A stretch of DNA of 64,000 bases. Origin: Hypericibacter terrae. GTDB lineage: Bacteria; Pseudomonadota; Alphaproteobacteria; Dongiales; Dongiaceae. The DNA is taken from assembly GCF_008728855.1 (NCBI RefSeq), contig NZ_CP042906.1, positions 1,612,001-1,676,000 on the forward strand, written 5' to 3'. A program made the position numbers and the translations under genes. The notes under the pieces were generated by a model. The model worked only from the letters and a program-made list of their open reading frames with translations, was not told where the DNA came from and ran no database searches. Each line of letters begins with the position of its first letter. Within the stretch, counting starts at the first letter, position 1. Below are positions 37,626 to 46,611 of this stretch, piece after piece.

Positions 37626-38013
37626 TCGCTGGCATTCTCGTCGATGTAGGTCTTCCGCGTGCAGTGGATGTCGGCGACCTCTTCCAATATCTCAGTTCGC
37701 CTTTTCTGGGACTTCAAGAGCCAAGCCATTGAAGTCATTAAGCGACTGGTAATGCCGAGACATTGCAAAAGCCCGCAGGCATCGAAAATGCGCTCGCCGA
37801 TGGCCGTCTGCGCCGCCCTTCCCCGGATCGTCGAGGCGGTCGACGACGCATGACGAATTCTGTGTCTCCGCACTTGCTTTGCAGGATGACTGTCGCACAA
37901 ATTCTACCTGCAGATGAAGCGGCGGGGCCCGAGTCGGTACTCGTCGCTGGGATCGATGCGAGTTGCAACCGAGCGTTCGATAACCTTCGCACGCTCCGCA
38001 GAGTGAGCGTTTG
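37626..38013. other. Spacer with a weak reverse-strand reading frame
   Basis: 388 bp between the flavoprotein and the PAS gene. A reverse frame (37562-37900) contains ITSRLMTSMAWLLKSQKR, which vaguely resembles the central helix of DUF1465/RcdA-type proteins, but the frame overlaps the flavoprotein end, lacks a good start and has a noisy N-terminus. I treat it as unproven, possibly a remnant. No terminator is seen. Confidence 0.3.
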
Positions 38014-38538
38014 ATGTTGTGCAGATTTGACATTCCCTTGGCCGAAGTCAGGGCCGGGGTGGTTGTCCAGCTCGATGCCTATTGGCGATCGAAGCGGGGC
38101 GGCAAAGATATTCCGAGCTGGAGCGACATCGATCCCGGCGAGATGAAGCGGATGCTGCCTTGTCTCTTCGTCGTGGAGATCCATCGCAACCCCTTCCGCG
38201 TCTACTACCGCCTTGTCGGAACGAAGGCGGCTTTGTTTCGCGGTGACCTGACGGGCCGCTTCCTCGATGAGATCGAGGAATGTACCGTGAAGGCCAAGGA
38301 GGAGCTGGCCGACTTCTATCGGCTGTCCGCCGAGGAGCGGCGGCCCGTCTATTGCGAAGACGAGGTCACGATCGGGGACAGCACGCGATCCTTCTTCGGC
38401 GGCGTCTTCCCGCTGGCGCCGGCAGGGCAGCCGGTCGATCGTTGCCTGGCGATCGAGGATTTCGGCCTTGCCAAGCCGAAGGAAGTTGCGGCCCACGGCC
38501 AGGGCACTCACCATTGGTGGGTGCAACGAAGCCGGTAA
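38014..38538 (+). CDS. PAS_5-type single-domain protein
   Basis: Protein of 174 residues consisting of one PAS-like domain, with the pattern DAYWRSKRGGKDIPSWSDIDP, LPCLFVVEIHRNPFRVYYRLVGT, and a late CLAIEDFG strand. PAS_5 proteins are common and multicopy in Rhodospirillales and Rhizobiales. They lack an output domain and their ligand and partners are unknown. The ATG at 38014 is preferred over TTG 38011. A related protein lies at 50215-50688. Confidence 0.75.
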   Translation: MLCRFDIPLAEVRAGVVVQLDAYWRSKRGGKDIPSWSDIDPGEMKRMLPCLFVVEIHRNPFRVYYRLVGTKAALFRGDLTGRFLDEIEECTVKAKEELADFYRLSAEERRPVYCEDEVTIGDSTRSFFGGVFPLAPAGQPVDRCLAIEDFGLAKPKEVAAHGQGTHHWWVQRSR

Positions 38539-38610
38539 GGATCGCGAAGAACGAGGCTGGCCCGCGATAGCGGGCGCCGTCGGTCCAATCGCGCAGGCGC
38601 CCGCGATCGC

Positions 38611-39318
38611 CTAGAGAGCCTCGGCCTCGACGGCGTCAGCCAGGGCCGCCAGGGTGGCAAAGTGATAGTCGGGCTTGGTCAGTTCCGGCACTTCCTGCGT
38701 GCCGCCGGACCCCTTCAGGCCCCGCCGGCGCTCGATCCAGCACACGGCATGGCCCAGCCGCCGCGCGACACCGATGTCGTGATACTGACTCTGGGCGACA
38801 TGGAGATTGTCCTCGAGCCTGTAGCCGGCGGCGCTCAGCCGGCCGCGCGCGAAGGCGAAGAACTGCGGATCGGGCTTCTCGGCACGCGCGTCGTCGACGG
38901 TGACCGTGTCATGGAACGGCCACGCCAAGGTCTTCTCCATATGGGCCAGCGCCCAGCGCTGAGCGTTGGTCATGGCCACGAGCCGGTAGCGCCTGCGCAG
39001 CCGCTTGAGCGCCGCGACCGAATCCGGGAAGGCGGGCCAGCGCCGGACCGAATCGCGCAAGCCCTCGCCGAGCCTCGGGCCCGTCGGCAGACCCAGATCC
39101 GTCGCCATCGCCGCATAGCCGCGGACGAGATCGTCCGGATAGGGATCGCGCCCCGTGAAATTGCGCGAGCGCCGGTAGGATTCGAGGATCGCATCGTCGG
39201 CGAGCCGGGAGGGATCGGCACCCGACACCTCGCGCATATAGTCGATGATCCCGCGCTCGAAATCGATCAGCGTGCCGACCACGTCGAAGGTCAGGACTTT
39301 GAAATCATGCAACGACAT
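38611..39318 (-). CDS. HAD hydrolase, haloacid-dehalogenase type II-like
   Basis: Protein of 235 residues with the nucleophile Asp12 in FDVVGTL, TNAQRWAL, a Lys in KPDPQFF and a late VAQSQYHDIGVARRLG motif. L-2-haloacid dehalogenases have DxYGTL and VASNxxD-type motifs. Here the Tyr and the second Asp are replaced, so 2-haloacid activity is uncertain and the enzyme may be another phosphatase-like HAD. It is followed 90 bp downstream by nothing on its strand and is probably monocistronic. Confidence 0.8.
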   Translation of the reverse strand: MSLHDFKVLTFDVVGTLIDFERGIIDYMREVSGADPSRLADDAILESYRRSRNFTGRDPYPDDLVRGYAAMATDLGLPTGPRLGEGLRDSVRRWPAFPDSVAALKRLRRRYRLVAMTNAQRWALAHMEKTLAWPFHDTVTVDDARAEKPDPQFFAFARGRLSAAGYRLEDNLHVAQSQYHDIGVARRLGHAVCWIERRRGLKGSGGTQEVPELTKPDYHFATLAALADAVEAEAL

Positions 39319-39408
39319 GCAGCCCTCGGGTTGCTGGGAGCGGGTATGCCCGCGATGACCGCTTACAATGCTATCCGCTCCTTCGAGCTGACAAGCCCCT
39401 CCCGGTCC

Positions 39409-40332
39409 CTAGTGTTTGCTCAGATACTTCATCCCCGTATCGCACATCACCGTGACGACGGTCGCATCGCGGTCGAGCTGCTCGGCCAGCCGCAGCGCCG
39501 CGACGACATTGGCGCCGGTGGACGTCCCGGCAAACAGGCCTTCCTCGCGCGCCAACCGCAGCGCCATGGCGCCGGCCGCTTCGGTCGATACCGGTTCGAT
39601 CCAGTCGGCGATGCCCGCCTGCCAGAGCGGCACGACGAAGCCGGCGCCGATCCCGTCGATCTTGTGCGCGCCGCTCGGGCCGCCCGACAGGACTGCGGAT
39701 TCGGCGGGCTCCACGGCAACGACGCGGATCCGGCTGTCATGGCGGCGCAAGGCTTCGCTCGTGCCGCGAAGGGAAGCCGCCGTCCCCACGCTCTGCACGA
39801 AGCCGTCGATCCGCCCGCCGGTCTGGGCCCAGATTTCGTCGGCCATGTGATGATAGGCGGCGAGCTGATCGCGATTGTTCAACTGATCGGTCCAGAACCC
39901 GCCGGTCTCCGCAGTGATAACACGGGCGGCCTCGATCATGTCCCGGGTGAGCTTTTCCGTCATGCGTCCGCTGTCGCTCGGAACGATCCGAAGCTGCGCG
40001 CCGAGGATCCGCATGTGGTCGAGCTTCTCGCGGGCGAAGGCATCTGAGGTCACGATATGGAGCGGATAGCCCTTGACCGCGCAGACCAGCGCCAGCGAGA
40101 CGCCGGTGCTGCCGCCGGTATATTCGACCACGCCGCCGCCGCTCCCGAGCCGGCCGTCGGCCTCGGCCGCTTCGATCATGGCCAGCGCCATCCGGTCCTT
40201 CATGCTGCCGGTGGGGTTTTCGCTCTCGAGTTTCAGCAGGAGGCGTGCGCCCGATCTGGGCAAGACCTTGCGCAGGGGCAGGAGTCGGGTGCTGCCGATG
40301 CAATGCAAGATATTCCGCGGCAGGTCCCTCAT
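39409..40332 (-). CDS. PLP-dependent cysteine-synthase family protein
   Basis: Protein of 307 residues of fold-type II. The PLP Lys is Lys45 in NPTGSMKDRMA, with the phosphate loop TGGSTGVS and the later GTAASLRGTSEAL and FAGTSTGANV segments. It has no CBS domain. It resembles CysK/CysM but diverges in substrate-loop residues, so cysteine synthesis is not certain. The ATG at 40332 is chosen because it overlaps the DUF488 stop (ATGA); an in-frame ATG at 40368 would overlap much further. Confidence 0.83.
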   Translation of the reverse strand: MRDLPRNILHCIGSTRLLPLRKVLPRSGARLLLKLESENPTGSMKDRMALAMIEAAEADGRLGSGGGVVEYTGGSTGVSLALVCAVKGYPLHIVTSDAFAREKLDHMRILGAQLRIVPSDSGRMTEKLTRDMIEAARVITAETGGFWTDQLNNRDQLAAYHHMADEIWAQTGGRIDGFVQSVGTAASLRGTSEALRRHDSRIRVVAVEPAESAVLSGGPSGAHKIDGIGAGFVVPLWQAGIADWIEPVSTEAAGAMALRLAREEGLFAGTSTGANVVAALRLAEQLDRDATVVTVMCDTGMKYLSKH

Positions 40333-40721
40333 GACGTGCGGGCCTTCTCTCGATGCCGCTCCAGCCACAGCTTCAGCGCCACGGCGTTGTTATGCGCCTC
40401 GTCGCGGGCCGCGTAGAGCAGGGTGACGGGCCCCTGGCGCATCTGGACGAGAAGTGCCGCCGCAGCCGTCTGGGCCGCGGGCTCCTTCAGCTCGGCGAAA
40501 TAGGCCTCGCGAAATGCATCCCAATCTTCCGGATGGCCATGGAAGCGCTCGCGCAGGGCATTGCTGGGCGCGATATCCTTGAGCCAGAGGTCGAGATGCA
40601 CCTTGTCCTTGGCGATGCCCCGTGGCCAGAGCCGATCGACCAGGATGCGCGCGCCGTCGCTCTCGGCGGGCGGCTCGTAGATGCGCTTGACCGTCAATGC
40701 CGCCTTTTTCGCTGTAGCCAT
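40329..40721 (-). CDS. DUF488-family protein
   Basis: Protein of 130 residues matching DUF488 (YeaO-like): KRIYEPP, RILVDRLWPRG, HLDLWLKDIAPS, EDWDAFREAYFAEL and the VTLLYAARDEAHNNAVAL segment. The function is unknown. It is transcribed together with the cysteine-synthase-like gene and is divergent from the MarR regulator, whose operators lie right in front of it, so it is probably a MarR target (inference). Confidence 0.88.
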   Translation of the reverse strand: MATAKKAALTVKRIYEPPAESDGARILVDRLWPRGIAKDKVHLDLWLKDIAPSNALRERFHGHPEDWDAFREAYFAELKEPAAQTAAAALLVQMRQGPVTLLYAARDEAHNNAVALKLWLERHREKARTS

Positions 40722-40738
40722 GGATAAACTCCATTTCC

Positions 40739-40765
40739 ATGTATCTACAATTAATGTATATACAT
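40739..40765. promoter_or_regulatory. Two tandem MarR-type operators
   Basis: ATGTATATACAT at 40754-40765 is a perfect 12-bp palindrome. ATGTATCTACAA at 40739-40750 is a near copy exactly 15 bp upstream. Both lie in the 47-bp spacer between the divergent DUF488 and MarR genes, in an AT-rich island, and would overlap both promoters. This fits autoregulation by the adjacent MarR protein. Confidence 0.65.
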
Positions 40766-40768
40766 AGA

Positions 40769-41233
40769 ATGACGAGCAGCCGAAAGCAACCGCAGAAGAC
40801 TCTCCGGACGGACTCGCGGGCTCTGGTTGAATCCTGCGCCGGCTGGAACAGCCGTCTGGCCGCGCGGCGCATCACCCAGTTTCTCGATCGCGAGATGACG
40901 GCCGAGGGCGTCACCGTGGCGCAGGTCGGGCTGATGGCCCAGATTGCCGCGGCGGATGATGACCGGCTGGGCGCCTTGGCCGAGCGCACCGGGCTGGAGC
41001 AATCGACCCTGTCGCGCAATCTGCGCACGCTCGAGGCGGAGGGACTGATCGAGATCGCGGCTGTCGAGAGCGACCTGCGGCGACGGGCGGTCTGGTTGAC
41101 CGAGGCCGGCGCGCGCCGGCTCGAGGCGGCCATCCCCGTCTGGCGCAGGGCCCATGCCAAGCTGGCGAAGCTCCTGGCCCCCGATCTGGCCCGCCGCCTG
41201 GCGGTGGGCACCAAGGCTCTGACGAGGGAGTAA
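40769..41233 (+). CDS. MarR-family transcriptional regulator
   Basis: Protein of 154 residues with a winged HTH in its centre (MTAEGVTVAQVGLMAQIA, LAERTGLEQSTLSRNLRTLEAEGLIEI, RRRAVWLTEAG). The ATG at 40769 is chosen because an upstream in-frame ATG at 40739 would place the operator inside the coding region. It is likely a dimeric repressor of itself and of the divergent DUF488/cysteine-synthase-like pair. The inducer is unknown. Confidence 0.87.
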   Translation: MTSSRKQPQKTLRTDSRALVESCAGWNSRLAARRITQFLDREMTAEGVTVAQVGLMAQIAAADDDRLGALAERTGLEQSTLSRNLRTLEAEGLIEIAAVESDLRRRAVWLTEAGARRLEAAIPVWRRAHAKLAKLLAPDLARRLAVGTKALTRE

Positions 41234-41328
41234 GCTCGGGCCGACGTGAGATCCCGTGGCATGGGAACCGGGGTCGTCACGGTTCTGGAAACGGCTTTGT
41301 GGCGATGCTGCCGGCGGGGAGAAGGACT

Positions 41329-41994
41329 TTGTGCAATCTCTATTCGATGACCAAGGGCCAGCAGGCCGTCCGCCAGCTGGCGCGGGCCTTGCGGGACAAG
41401 ACCGGCAATCTGCCCTCGTTTCCGGGAATCTTCCCCGATTACTCGGCGCCCGTCGTCCGCAACACCCCGGAGGGCCGCGAACTCACGATGGCTCGCTGGG
41501 GGATGCCGTCGCCGGCCTTTGCCCTGAAGGGCCGGAACTCGGATTCGGGCATCACGAACATCCGGAACGTGAAGTCGCCGCATTGGCGGCGCTGGCTGGG
41601 GACCGAGAACCGTTGCCTGGTGCCTTTCACCAGTTTCTCGGAGAACGAACATCTGCCCGATGGCAGGAAGCCGCCCGTGTGGTTCGCCCTCGACGAAACG
41701 CGGCCGCTCGCATTCTTCGCCGGTATCTGGACGCGATGGACCTCCGTTCGAAAGGTGAAGGAGGGAGAGACGACGAACGATCTCTTCGGCTTTCTGACAA
41801 CCGAACCGAACAAGCTGGTGGGCGCCATTCATCCGCAGGCGATGCCGGTCATTCTGACCAGGCCGGAAGAGTTCGACCTTTGGATGGATGCGGCACCGGA
41901 CGAGGCGCTCAAGCTGCAGCGGCCGCTGGCGGACGATGCGCTCGTCATCGTGGCGCGGGGCTTGAAGGAGGATAAGGCCTCAGCCCCGATCTGA
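41329..41994 (+). CDS. SRAP/YedK-type abasic-site protein
   Basis: Protein of 221 residues in the SOS-response-associated peptidase family, which crosslinks to abasic sites in single-stranded DNA. The TTG at 41329 is used because it places Cys at position 2, which becomes N-terminal and forms the crosslink. GGAG at 41318-41321 is 7 bases upstream. Other active-site residues are visible: Asn in NIRN, Glu in FTSFSEN and His in AIHPQAMPVIL. A longer frame from ATG 41299 would bury the Cys. Confidence 0.9.
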   Translation: MCNLYSMTKGQQAVRQLARALRDKTGNLPSFPGIFPDYSAPVVRNTPEGRELTMARWGMPSPAFALKGRNSDSGITNIRNVKSPHWRRWLGTENRCLVPFTSFSENEHLPDGRKPPVWFALDETRPLAFFAGIWTRWTSVRKVKEGETTNDLFGFLTTEPNKLVGAIHPQAMPVILTRPEEFDLWMDAAPDEALKLQRPLADDALVIVARGLKEDKASAPI

Positions 41995-42017
41995 GCAGGG
42001 CCGGGCAGGCCGTCGCA

Positions 42018-42644
42018 CTAGCTCGGCGGGATGAACGGCTGCGCGATCTTCCGAAACACCGGCAGGGCCTCGAGCCGCGCCGCATGAGCGCAGAGCGCCG
42101 GGAACTCCACCATCGCGATCATTCCGGGATGGGCCTCGGCGATGAAACGCAGGGCGGCGGCCACGGCGATGTCGGGGTGGCCGATATGATCGCCGAACCA
42201 ATAGGTGCCGTTGCTTTCGGCCCGGTCGGCTTCGAGCGCGACCAAGGTCGCCAGCATTTGCGAGCGGCAGCGGCCGACCCAGACGTCCGAGACTTCCTTG
42301 TGAAGTCGCTTCTCATAGAAGAGGCTGACGCCCTTGTCCGCCAGGCCGGTCGCCAGTGCCGCCACCTTGAGCGCCTGGCGACGCGCCGGCTGGGCGGTCG
42401 GAAACATCGCACGATCGGGCGGCATGAGGCTGTCGAGATAATCCAGCATGTTGTGGCTCTCGATCAGCACCTCGCCATCGTCGAGAACCAGCGTCGGCAC
42501 CCGGACAAGCGGATTATAGACCCGGATCTTGTCCGCATCGCCGAAGGCCGACCAGGGCCGGTGCTCGAACGGCAGGCCATAGAGTATCAGCGCGATGCCG
42601 ACGCGGCGCACGAAGGGGGAGTCGTACTGACCGATGAGGATCAT
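42018..42644 (-). CDS. Glutathione S-transferase family protein
   Basis: Protein of 208 residues. The thioredoxin-like N-terminus MILIGQYDSPFVRRVGIAL carries the Ser of a Ser-type GST, and the cis-Pro is in RVPTLVLDDGEVLIESHNML. A helical C-terminal domain follows with GHPDIAVAAALRF. The ATG at 42644 has a good upstream purine tract. It is one of three GST genes within 5.3 kb. The substrate is unknown. Confidence 0.88.
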   Translation of the reverse strand: MILIGQYDSPFVRRVGIALILYGLPFEHRPWSAFGDADKIRVYNPLVRVPTLVLDDGEVLIESHNMLDYLDSLMPPDRAMFPTAQPARRQALKVAALATGLADKGVSLFYEKRLHKEVSDVWVGRCRSQMLATLVALEADRAESNGTYWFGDHIGHPDIAVAAALRFIAEAHPGMIAMVEFPALCAHAARLEALPVFRKIAQPFIPPS

Positions 42645-42846
42645 GGGCGGCCCTCCGGAGGGACATGGCCGACGCCTCCGGGGAGGATACAACAGGATCG
42701 AGATCGGGCCGACGGGCTGATTACACGGATGCGGCAAAGGAGCGAAATGGCAGAGAAACCCACGGCTGCGACGAGGTCGAGCGCGGTCAGGACCGGGCCG
42801 AGGGCCGACTGTGGCAGCGACAGCGCGTCGGGTTCTCGGCTCCCCG

Positions 42847-43704
42847 CTATTGGCCGAGGGCGTCGAGGGCTTTGAATTCTTCGGCCGACAGTTGAATCTG
42901 CGCGGCCGCGACGTTTTCTTCGAGGTGGCGGACCTGGCTCGTGCCGGGGATCGGCAGGATGACGGGGCTGCGCTTGAGCATCCACGCCAACGCGATTTGG
43001 CCCGGCGTCGCGCGATGCGCCTTGCTGATGGCATCGAACGATCCACCCGGCTTGGCGAGATCGCCGGCCGCCAGCGGGAACCAGGGAATGAATCCGATCC
43101 CCTGGGTCTCGCAATAGGCCAGCACCTTCTCGTCGGCGCGATCCGCGAGATTGTAGCGGTTCTGAACCGTGGCGACGGTGAAGACCTTTTGTGCAGCCTT
43201 GATTTCCTCGACGCTCACCTGGCTGAGGCCGGCATGGCGGATCAGCCCGGCCTGCAGCATCTCCTTGATCACGCCGAACTGCTCGTCCTGGGGGACCTTC
43301 GGATCGATGCGGTGAAGCTGCCAGAGGTCGATCTGCTCGACCTTGAGCCGCCGCAGGCTCATCATCACGCATTGGCGCAGATATTCCGGACGGCCGAGTG
43401 TCTCCCATTTATCAGGACCGTTCCGCGTCAGGCCGCCTTTGGTGGCGATCATCATGCCGTCATAAGGATGGAGCGCTTCCGCGATCAGATCCTCGCTGAC
43501 ATAGGGGCCGTAGCTGTCGGCCGTGTCGATGAAGTTCACGCCGAGCGCAGGCAGGCGCTTCAAGGTGCGCAAGGACTCCTGCCGGTCCTTGGGTTCGCCC
43601 CAGATTCCGGGGCCGGTGACGCGCATGGCGCCATAGCCGAGACGCGTGACATTCGTTCCGCCGATGGCGAATTGGCCGGAGGCGCGGGCATCGGGTCTGG
43701 TCAT
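42847..43704 (-). CDS. Aldo/keto reductase
   Basis: Protein of 285 residues with the TIM-barrel AKR signatures: [10 protein letters not shown] with the catalytic Tyr region, a Lys in MIATKGG, the LHRIDP segment in place of the usual His-containing strand, and an NADPH-binding end PILPIPGTS. It reduces aldehydes or ketones with NADPH, and the physiological substrate is not evident. It is on the same strand as, and 42 bp downstream of, the SDR gene and is likely co-transcribed with it. Confidence 0.9.
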   Translation of the reverse strand: MTRPDARASGQFAIGGTNVTRLGYGAMRVTGPGIWGEPKDRQESLRTLKRLPALGVNFIDTADSYGPYVSEDLIAEALHPYDGMMIATKGGLTRNGPDKWETLGRPEYLRQCVMMSLRRLKVEQIDLWQLHRIDPKVPQDEQFGVIKEMLQAGLIRHAGLSQVSVEEIKAAQKVFTVATVQNRYNLADRADEKVLAYCETQGIGFIPWFPLAAGDLAKPGGSFDAISKAHRATPGQIALAWMLKRSPVILPIPGTSQVRHLEENVAAAQIQLSAEEFKALDALGQ

Positions 43705-43746
43705 GGCAACGGCTCCAGGTGAATGGCAAAGAGAGGTTTCGAAAAA

Positions 43747-44592
43747 TCAGGTCGGATAGTCGGTGGACAGGGAGACGGATTTCCATCGATCGAAGTCCGC
43801 CTGCAGGGCCTGCAATTTTTCCTGGGCCAGCCGGACGGCATCCGACCCGAGAAGCAGGTGGGCCGGCGGGTCGTCCGATTCCAGGAGCGTCAGGATCGCC
43901 GCCGCCGCCTTGGCCGGATCGCCCTGCTGGTGTCCGCTCAGGGCCTGACGCCGCTCGCGGATCGGACTCATGACCGCGTCGTAATCCGGGATGCTGCGCG
44001 GTGCGCGCACCATGGATCGGCCGGCCCAATCCGTTCGGAAGGAGCCTGGCTCGACGGCCGTGACATGGATGCCGAGCCCCTTCACCTCCTTGCCCAGGGA
44101 TTCCGACAGCCCCTCGAGCGCGAACTTGCTGGCGTGATAGAAGCTGATCCCCGGGAGCGTGATGATCCCGCCCATCGAGGTGATGTTGACGATCCGGCCG
44201 GCGCGCCGCTTGCGCATGTAGGGCAGCACCGCCTGGATCACAGCGACCGCGCCGAAGAAATTGACTTCGAGCTGGCGGCGCAACTCGTCCAGCGTAGATT
44301 CCTCGAGAAGTCCTTCATGGCCATAGCCGGCGTTGTTGATCAGGACATCGATGGGCCCGATCGCCGCCTCGACCTTGGCAATCGTCGGGGCGATCCGCGC
44401 GACGTCGGTCACGTCGAGAAGGACGCCGTGCGACCGCCCGGGCTTCTGGGCCTCGAATGCCGCGCGTTCCGGCTCGTTGCGCAACGTCCCGACGACGCGA
44501 TGGCCGGCGGCCAGCGCCGCCTCGGAGAGGGCGCGCCCGAAGCCGGAGCTCACGCCGGTAATGAAGAATGTCTTGGAGTGAGGCTCGCTCAT
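43747..44592 (-). CDS. SDR-family oxidoreductase
   Basis: Protein of 281 residues with TGVSSGFGRALSEA for NADP binding, INNAGYG, a catalytic Ser in ITSMGG and YHASK. It belongs to the group often annotated as oxidoreductase/SDR near AKR genes. The ATG at 44592 is chosen over one at 44670, which adds 26 residues before the usual N-terminus. The AKR gene follows. Confidence 0.9.
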   Translation of the reverse strand: MSEPHSKTFFITGVSSGFGRALSEAALAAGHRVVGTLRNEPERAAFEAQKPGRSHGVLLDVTDVARIAPTIAKVEAAIGPIDVLINNAGYGHEGLLEESTLDELRRQLEVNFFGAVAVIQAVLPYMRKRRAGRIVNITSMGGIITLPGISFYHASKFALEGLSESLGKEVKGLGIHVTAVEPGSFRTDWAGRSMVRAPRSIPDYDAVMSPIRERRQALSGHQQGDPAKAAAAILTLLESDDPPAHLLLGSDAVRLAQEKLQALQADFDRWKSVSLSTDYPT

Positions 44593-44900
44593 CGCAATGG
44601 ACCGGTTCCGATGTTTTTCATGGAAAGGCCTCCCGCTGGCGGGGATCACCGTAGCTTCAACTAGGCGCATTCCTGACGGGCTTCAAGTCGGCGAGGCGCG
44701 TTATTTGTCTGAAGTTGCTGACATCGCGATTGACCCTGATACCAACGATGTCTTTTGTCTCGTTATCGGGCTGAGGCGGAGGTGTTGTGGGACCAGGAGG
44801 CGTGGGAAATTGACTCTTCCGGACCAGCCAAGCAGGTTGTGTCGCTCATGAAGAAGCCGGCAGATATCTTTCCCTTGCGGCCGGTTTGTTGGAGTCTCGC
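44593..44900. other. Divergent spacer, less GC-rich, no clear gene
   Basis: 308 bp between the SDR and a divergent GST gene. Two forward frames, about 44660-44770 and 44760-44850, read as plausible protein (RYLSEVADIAIDPDTNDVF and AEVLWDQEAWEIDSSGPAKQ) but are out of phase. This could be a decayed gene fragment with a frameshift. I cannot identify it. Promoters for both flanking genes must also lie here. Confidence 0.3.
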
Positions 44901-45605
44901 ATGTCCGATCTTTCTGCTTTTCCCATCACCAAACGCTGGCCGGCCCGGCATCCCGATCGCATCCAGCTCTATTCGCTGCCGACGCCCAACGGGGTGAAGG
45001 TCTCGATCGCGCTCGAGGAGATGGGGCTGTCCTACGAGCCGCATGCGATCGATATCGGCAAGAATGAAAGCTGGACCCCGGAGTTCCTGTCGCTCAATCC
45101 GAACGGCAAGATCCCCGCGATCATCGATCCGAACGGGCCGGGTGGACGGCCGATCGGCCTGTTCGAATCCGGCGCGATCCTCATCTATCTGGCCGAGAAA
45201 ACCGGCAAGTTTCTCCCAAGCGATGCGATCGGACGCTACGAGACCATCCAATGGGTATTCTTCCAGATGGCGTCGGTCGGGCCGATGTTCGGCCAGGTCG
45301 GCTATTTCTACAAATTCGCCGGCCGCGAGATCGAGGACAAGCGGCCGCTCGAACGATACCGCGACGAATCGAAACGCCTGCTCGGCGTTCTGGAGACGCG
45401 CCTCGACGGCCGCGCCTGGATCATGGGCGATGCCTACACGATCGCGGACATGTCCCTCCTGGGCTGGGTGCGCAACCTGGTCGGCTTCTATGGCGCACGC
45501 GACCTGGTCGAGTTCGACCGCCTGACGCGCGTCCCGGCGTGGCTCGAGCGCGGGCTCGCGCGGCCTGCCGTAAAACGCGGCCTGGAGATTCCGAAGCGGC
45601 CCTAG
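44901..45605 (+). CDS. Glutathione S-transferase (YghU/YfcG-like)
   Basis: Protein of 234 residues. The N-terminal IQLYSLPTPNGVKVSIALEEMGL, the NPNGKIPAIIDP cis-Pro region with a Gly/Pro insert, and FESGAILIYLAEKTG match the nu/YfcG-type GSTs, some of which have disulfide reductase activity. The ATG at 44901 has GGAG 6 bases upstream. It is followed after 28 bp by a CDF transporter on the same strand. Confidence 0.9.
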   Translation: MSDLSAFPITKRWPARHPDRIQLYSLPTPNGVKVSIALEEMGLSYEPHAIDIGKNESWTPEFLSLNPNGKIPAIIDPNGPGGRPIGLFESGAILIYLAEKTGKFLPSDAIGRYETIQWVFFQMASVGPMFGQVGYFYKFAGREIEDKRPLERYRDESKRLLGVLETRLDGRAWIMGDAYTIADMSLLGWVRNLVGFYGARDLVEFDRLTRVPAWLERGLARPAVKRGLEIPKRP

Positions 45606-45633
45606 GCCGATGCCATCCAAGTGCGAGTGAGCC

Positions 45634-46584
45634 ATGCGCGCGCAGAAAACAGGCCGGGAAAGTCGTCTGGTCGTCTATGCGGCACTCACGGGGAATGTCC
45701 TGATCGCCGTGACCAAATTCGGAGCGGCCTTCGTCACCGGCAGCTCGTCGATGCTGACGGAAGGCGTTCACTCGCTCGTGGATACCCTGAATCAACTCTT
45801 GCTGCTTTACGGCATGCATCGTTCGCAGCGTCCCCCGGATGAGCGCCATCCGCTCGGCTACGGGCGGGAGCTCTATTTCTGGAGCTTCATTGTCGCCCTG
45901 CTGATCTTCTCGGGCGGTGCCGGCGTCTCCGTCTATGAAGGCTTGCTTCACATCCGCGAGCCACACGCGATGACCTACCCCGTCGTCAATTTTGTCGTTC
46001 TGGGGCTCTCGTTCCTGTTCGAGGGCTCCTTCTGGTTCTTCGCCTTTCGGGAATTCCGGTCGACCAAGGGCGCGCAGGGCTGGTGGCAGGCCTTCAGACG
46101 GAGCAAGGATTCCTCCACCATTGTCACGTTGTGCGAAGATTCGGCGGCGCTTGTCGGCATCGTCATCGCGGCCGCTGCGATCGCGGTGGCGCTGGCCACC
46201 GGCAATCCGGCCTATGACGGCATCGGATCGATCCTGATCGGCGGCGTCCTCGCCATCGTCGCGGTCGTCCTGGCGCGGGAAACCAAGGGGATGTTGATCG
46301 GCGAGCCCGCGAGCGCCGAGCTGATCGCCTCGATCCGCGCGACCGCCGCTTCGGTCCCGGGCATATGCCGGGTCAACGACGTGCTGACGGTGCATCTCGC
46401 ATCCGATCAGGTCATCGCGATCTTGAGCATCGATTTCGACGACGATCTCAATACCGTCGGCATCGAGCAGCGCGTGCGGCGTATCGAGGAGGAGGTCCGG
46501 AAGAAGCATGACGAAGTAACGGGTTTGTTCATCAGGCCGCAATCCGCCGGCAGAGCCGACACGGCCAACCCGGCCGCCGGCTGA
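45634..46584 (+). CDS. Cation diffusion facilitator family transporter
   Basis: Inner-membrane metal exporter of 316 residues. About six helices are visible and the first metal-site motif is EGVHSLVDT (HxxxD). In helix 5 the usual HxxxD is replaced by EDSAALVG, as in the ZnT9-like subgroup, so metal specificity differs from classical zinc exporters. A cytoplasmic C-terminal ferredoxin-like domain follows. It converges with the next GST gene. Confidence 0.9.
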   Translation: MRAQKTGRESRLVVYAALTGNVLIAVTKFGAAFVTGSSSMLTEGVHSLVDTLNQLLLLYGMHRSQRPPDERHPLGYGRELYFWSFIVALLIFSGGAGVSVYEGLLHIREPHAMTYPVVNFVVLGLSFLFEGSFWFFAFREFRSTKGAQGWWQAFRRSKDSSTIVTLCEDSAALVGIVIAAAAIAVALATGNPAYDGIGSILIGGVLAIVAVVLARETKGMLIGEPASAELIASIRATAASVPGICRVNDVLTVHLASDQVIAILSIDFDDDLNTVGIEQRVRRIEEEVRKKHDEVTGLFIRPQSAGRADTANPAAG

Positions 46585-46611
46585 CGCACCCGTGTCGCAG
46601 CCGGCTGGAAT

